Made by a program: the position numbers and the translations under genes
Shown here: in pieces, positions 13,322-14,070 of the stretch
Layout of the letters: each line of letters begins with the position of its first letter
Position numbering within the stretch: the stretch's first letter is position 1
The notes under the pieces: generated by a model
Told to the model about the DNA's origin: nothing
Database searches by the model: none
The model's input: only the letters and a program-made list of their open reading frames with translations
Assembly: GCA_964513155.1 (NCBI GenBank)
Contig: CAZEMA010000065.1
Span: forward strand, 1 to 14,070
From: DATEAV01 sp964513155
GTDB lineage: Bacteria > Chloroflexota > Anaerolineae > Anaerolineales > E44-bin32
Reading direction: 5' to 3'
DNA length: 14,070 bases

Positions 13322-14070
13322 GTGTCTGCTCAGCTTTCCCGAGGCTCGGCTCTTCACTACACGATCCATCCCCCGGCAGGCTGCCGAGGTCGCACGGTAG
13401 TATTGCTGCATGGATTGGGCTCCTGTGGCGACGACTGGCCGTTGCAGCTCCCGGCGCTCGAGCCGCGCTACCGTGTCCTCACCCTCGACCTGCCCGGGCA
13501 CGGAGCCTCGCCGCTCCTGCGAGGCCGGCCCTCGGTGGGAGCCATGGCGGACGAGGTGGCGAGGCTGCTCGAGGCATTAGGGGAACCGCCTGTGCACCTC
13601 GTCGGCCTGTCGCTCGGCGGCGCGGTCTCGCTCCAGTTGGCGGCGGAGCATCCGGACCGCGTTCGCTCGTTGACGGCGGTGAACGCCTTCGCTCGTCTGC
13701 GCCCACAGGTCGGAGGACTGGGCCGCGGGTTGGTGCGGATGACGCTACTGGCCTTCGGGCCGATGGCTGCCATGGGCCGATGGGTGGCGGATGGCCTCTT
13801 TCCCGGAGCGGATCAGTCGATCCTGCGGCAGGCAGCCGCGCAGCGAATCGCGGCCAATCCACGGCGCGCCTACTTGCAGGCGGTCGCCGCGGTCAGCCGG
13901 TTTGACCTGCGGTGGCGGTTGAAGGACATCGCCTGCCCGACACTGATCGTGGCTGGGGAGAGAGACGCCACGGTGCCGATGCAGGCCAAGGTCGAGCTGG
14001 CAGAAGGAATCCCTGGGGCCAGGCTGGAGGTGGTTCCCGCTTCCGGCCACGCCACGCCACTCGATGCCCC
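13322..14070 (+). CDS. Alpha/beta hydrolase, 3' end beyond window
   Basis: Translation of frame 2 gives 249 residues with no stop before the window edge. VVLLHGLGSCGDDW (26-39) holds the oxyanion HG motif. YRVLTLDLPGHGASP (50-64) follows, then HLVGLSLGGAVSLQLAAEHPDRV (92-114) with nucleophile Ser97 in G-L-S-L-G. PTLIVAGERDATVP (206-219) carries Asp215, and SGHATPLDA (241-249) carries catalytic His243. The triad is thus complete, and only a short tail is missing. It belongs to the broad esterase/lactonase/lipase-like hydrolase class; substrate unknown. The start is uncertain: GTG at 13322 gives MSAQLSRGSALHYTIHPP, a normal N-terminus, but its GAGG is only 2 bases away. No ATG is available between the upstream stop and the first motif. 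It lies 22 bp after the EEP gene and is probably co-transcribed. Confidence 0.82.
   Translation, partial: MSAQLSRGSALHYTIHPPAGCRGRTVVLLHGLGSCGDDWPLQLPALEPRYRVLTLDLPGHGASPLLRGRPSVGAMADEVARLLEALGEPPVHLVGLSLGGAVSLQLAAEHPDRVRSLTAVNAFARLRPQVGGLGRGLVRMTLLAFGPMAAMGRWVADGLFPGADQSILRQAAAQRIAANPRRAYLQAVAAVSRFDLRWRLKDIACPTLIVAGERDATVPMQAKVELAEGIPGARLEVVPASGHATPLDA

Overview
The window is GC-rich, non-repetitive bacterial chromosome with eleven protein-coding genes and no rRNA, tRNA, CRISPR array, phage or insertion sequence that I can see. The gene content suits an environmental, possibly anaerobic lineage. It includes a split corrinoid/URO-D methyltransferase pair, a TIGR00266/AIM24 protein, a membrane-anchored endonuclease/exonuclease/phosphatase (EEP) protein and a bacterial sphingosine-1-phosphate-lyase homologue. 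Together with the heptanucleotide-periodic repeat at the left edge, this makes me favour Chloroflexota (Anaerolineae-like). That is an inference from style, not from a marker gene.

Layout. 1-62: heptad-periodic, strand-switching inverted repeat. 67-831 (-): AIM24/TIGR00266 protein. 832-1218: no gene seen. 1219-1452 (-): 77-aa two-helix membrane protein. 1524-1554: strong hairpin. 1623-3218 (-): aldehyde dehydrogenase of the P5C-dehydrogenase type. 3219-3492: divergent promoter region. 3493-3930 (+) and 3940-4716 (+): a tightly coupled pair, a dual-specificity-phosphatase-like protein whose catalytic Cys is Ser, followed by a DUF429 RNase-H-fold protein. 4791-5441 (-) and 5473-6642 (-): B12-binding corrinoid protein and URO-D-type methyltransferase. 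6643-6980: gene-free leader with nested inverted repeats. 6981-7808 (-): GntR/UTRA regulator. 7844-7876: near-consensus sigma-70 promoter whose -35 lies inside a perfect 19-bp palindrome. 8076-9671 (+): FGGY carbohydrate kinase. 9832-11244 (+): soluble S1P-lyase-like PLP enzyme. 11271-11307: strong hairpin. 11425-13299 (+): multi-TM protein with a C-terminal EEP domain. 13322-14070 (+): alpha/beta hydrolase, cut by the window edge.

How they may work together. The most coherent unit is the GntR regulator divergent from the kinase and PLP lyase, with the palindrome between them as the evident operator. A kinase followed by an S1P-lyase homologue suggests 'phosphorylate an amino-alcohol or amino-polyol, then split it by PLP retro-aldol cleavage'. 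That would be a small-molecule catabolic module analogous in logic to sphingoid-base breakdown, but using a sugar-kinase fold. Downstream of the regulator on the same strand, the URO-D/corrinoid pair provides methyl transfer without a separate substrate methyltransferase in the window. The pseudophosphatase-DUF429 pair is a second unit of unknown role, divergent from the aldehyde dehydrogenase.

Starts were set by ribosome-binding sites wherever the longest open frame began too early. The long open frames antisense to the ALDH, DUF429, URO-D, GntR and lyase genes are GC-driven shadows and are not annotated.
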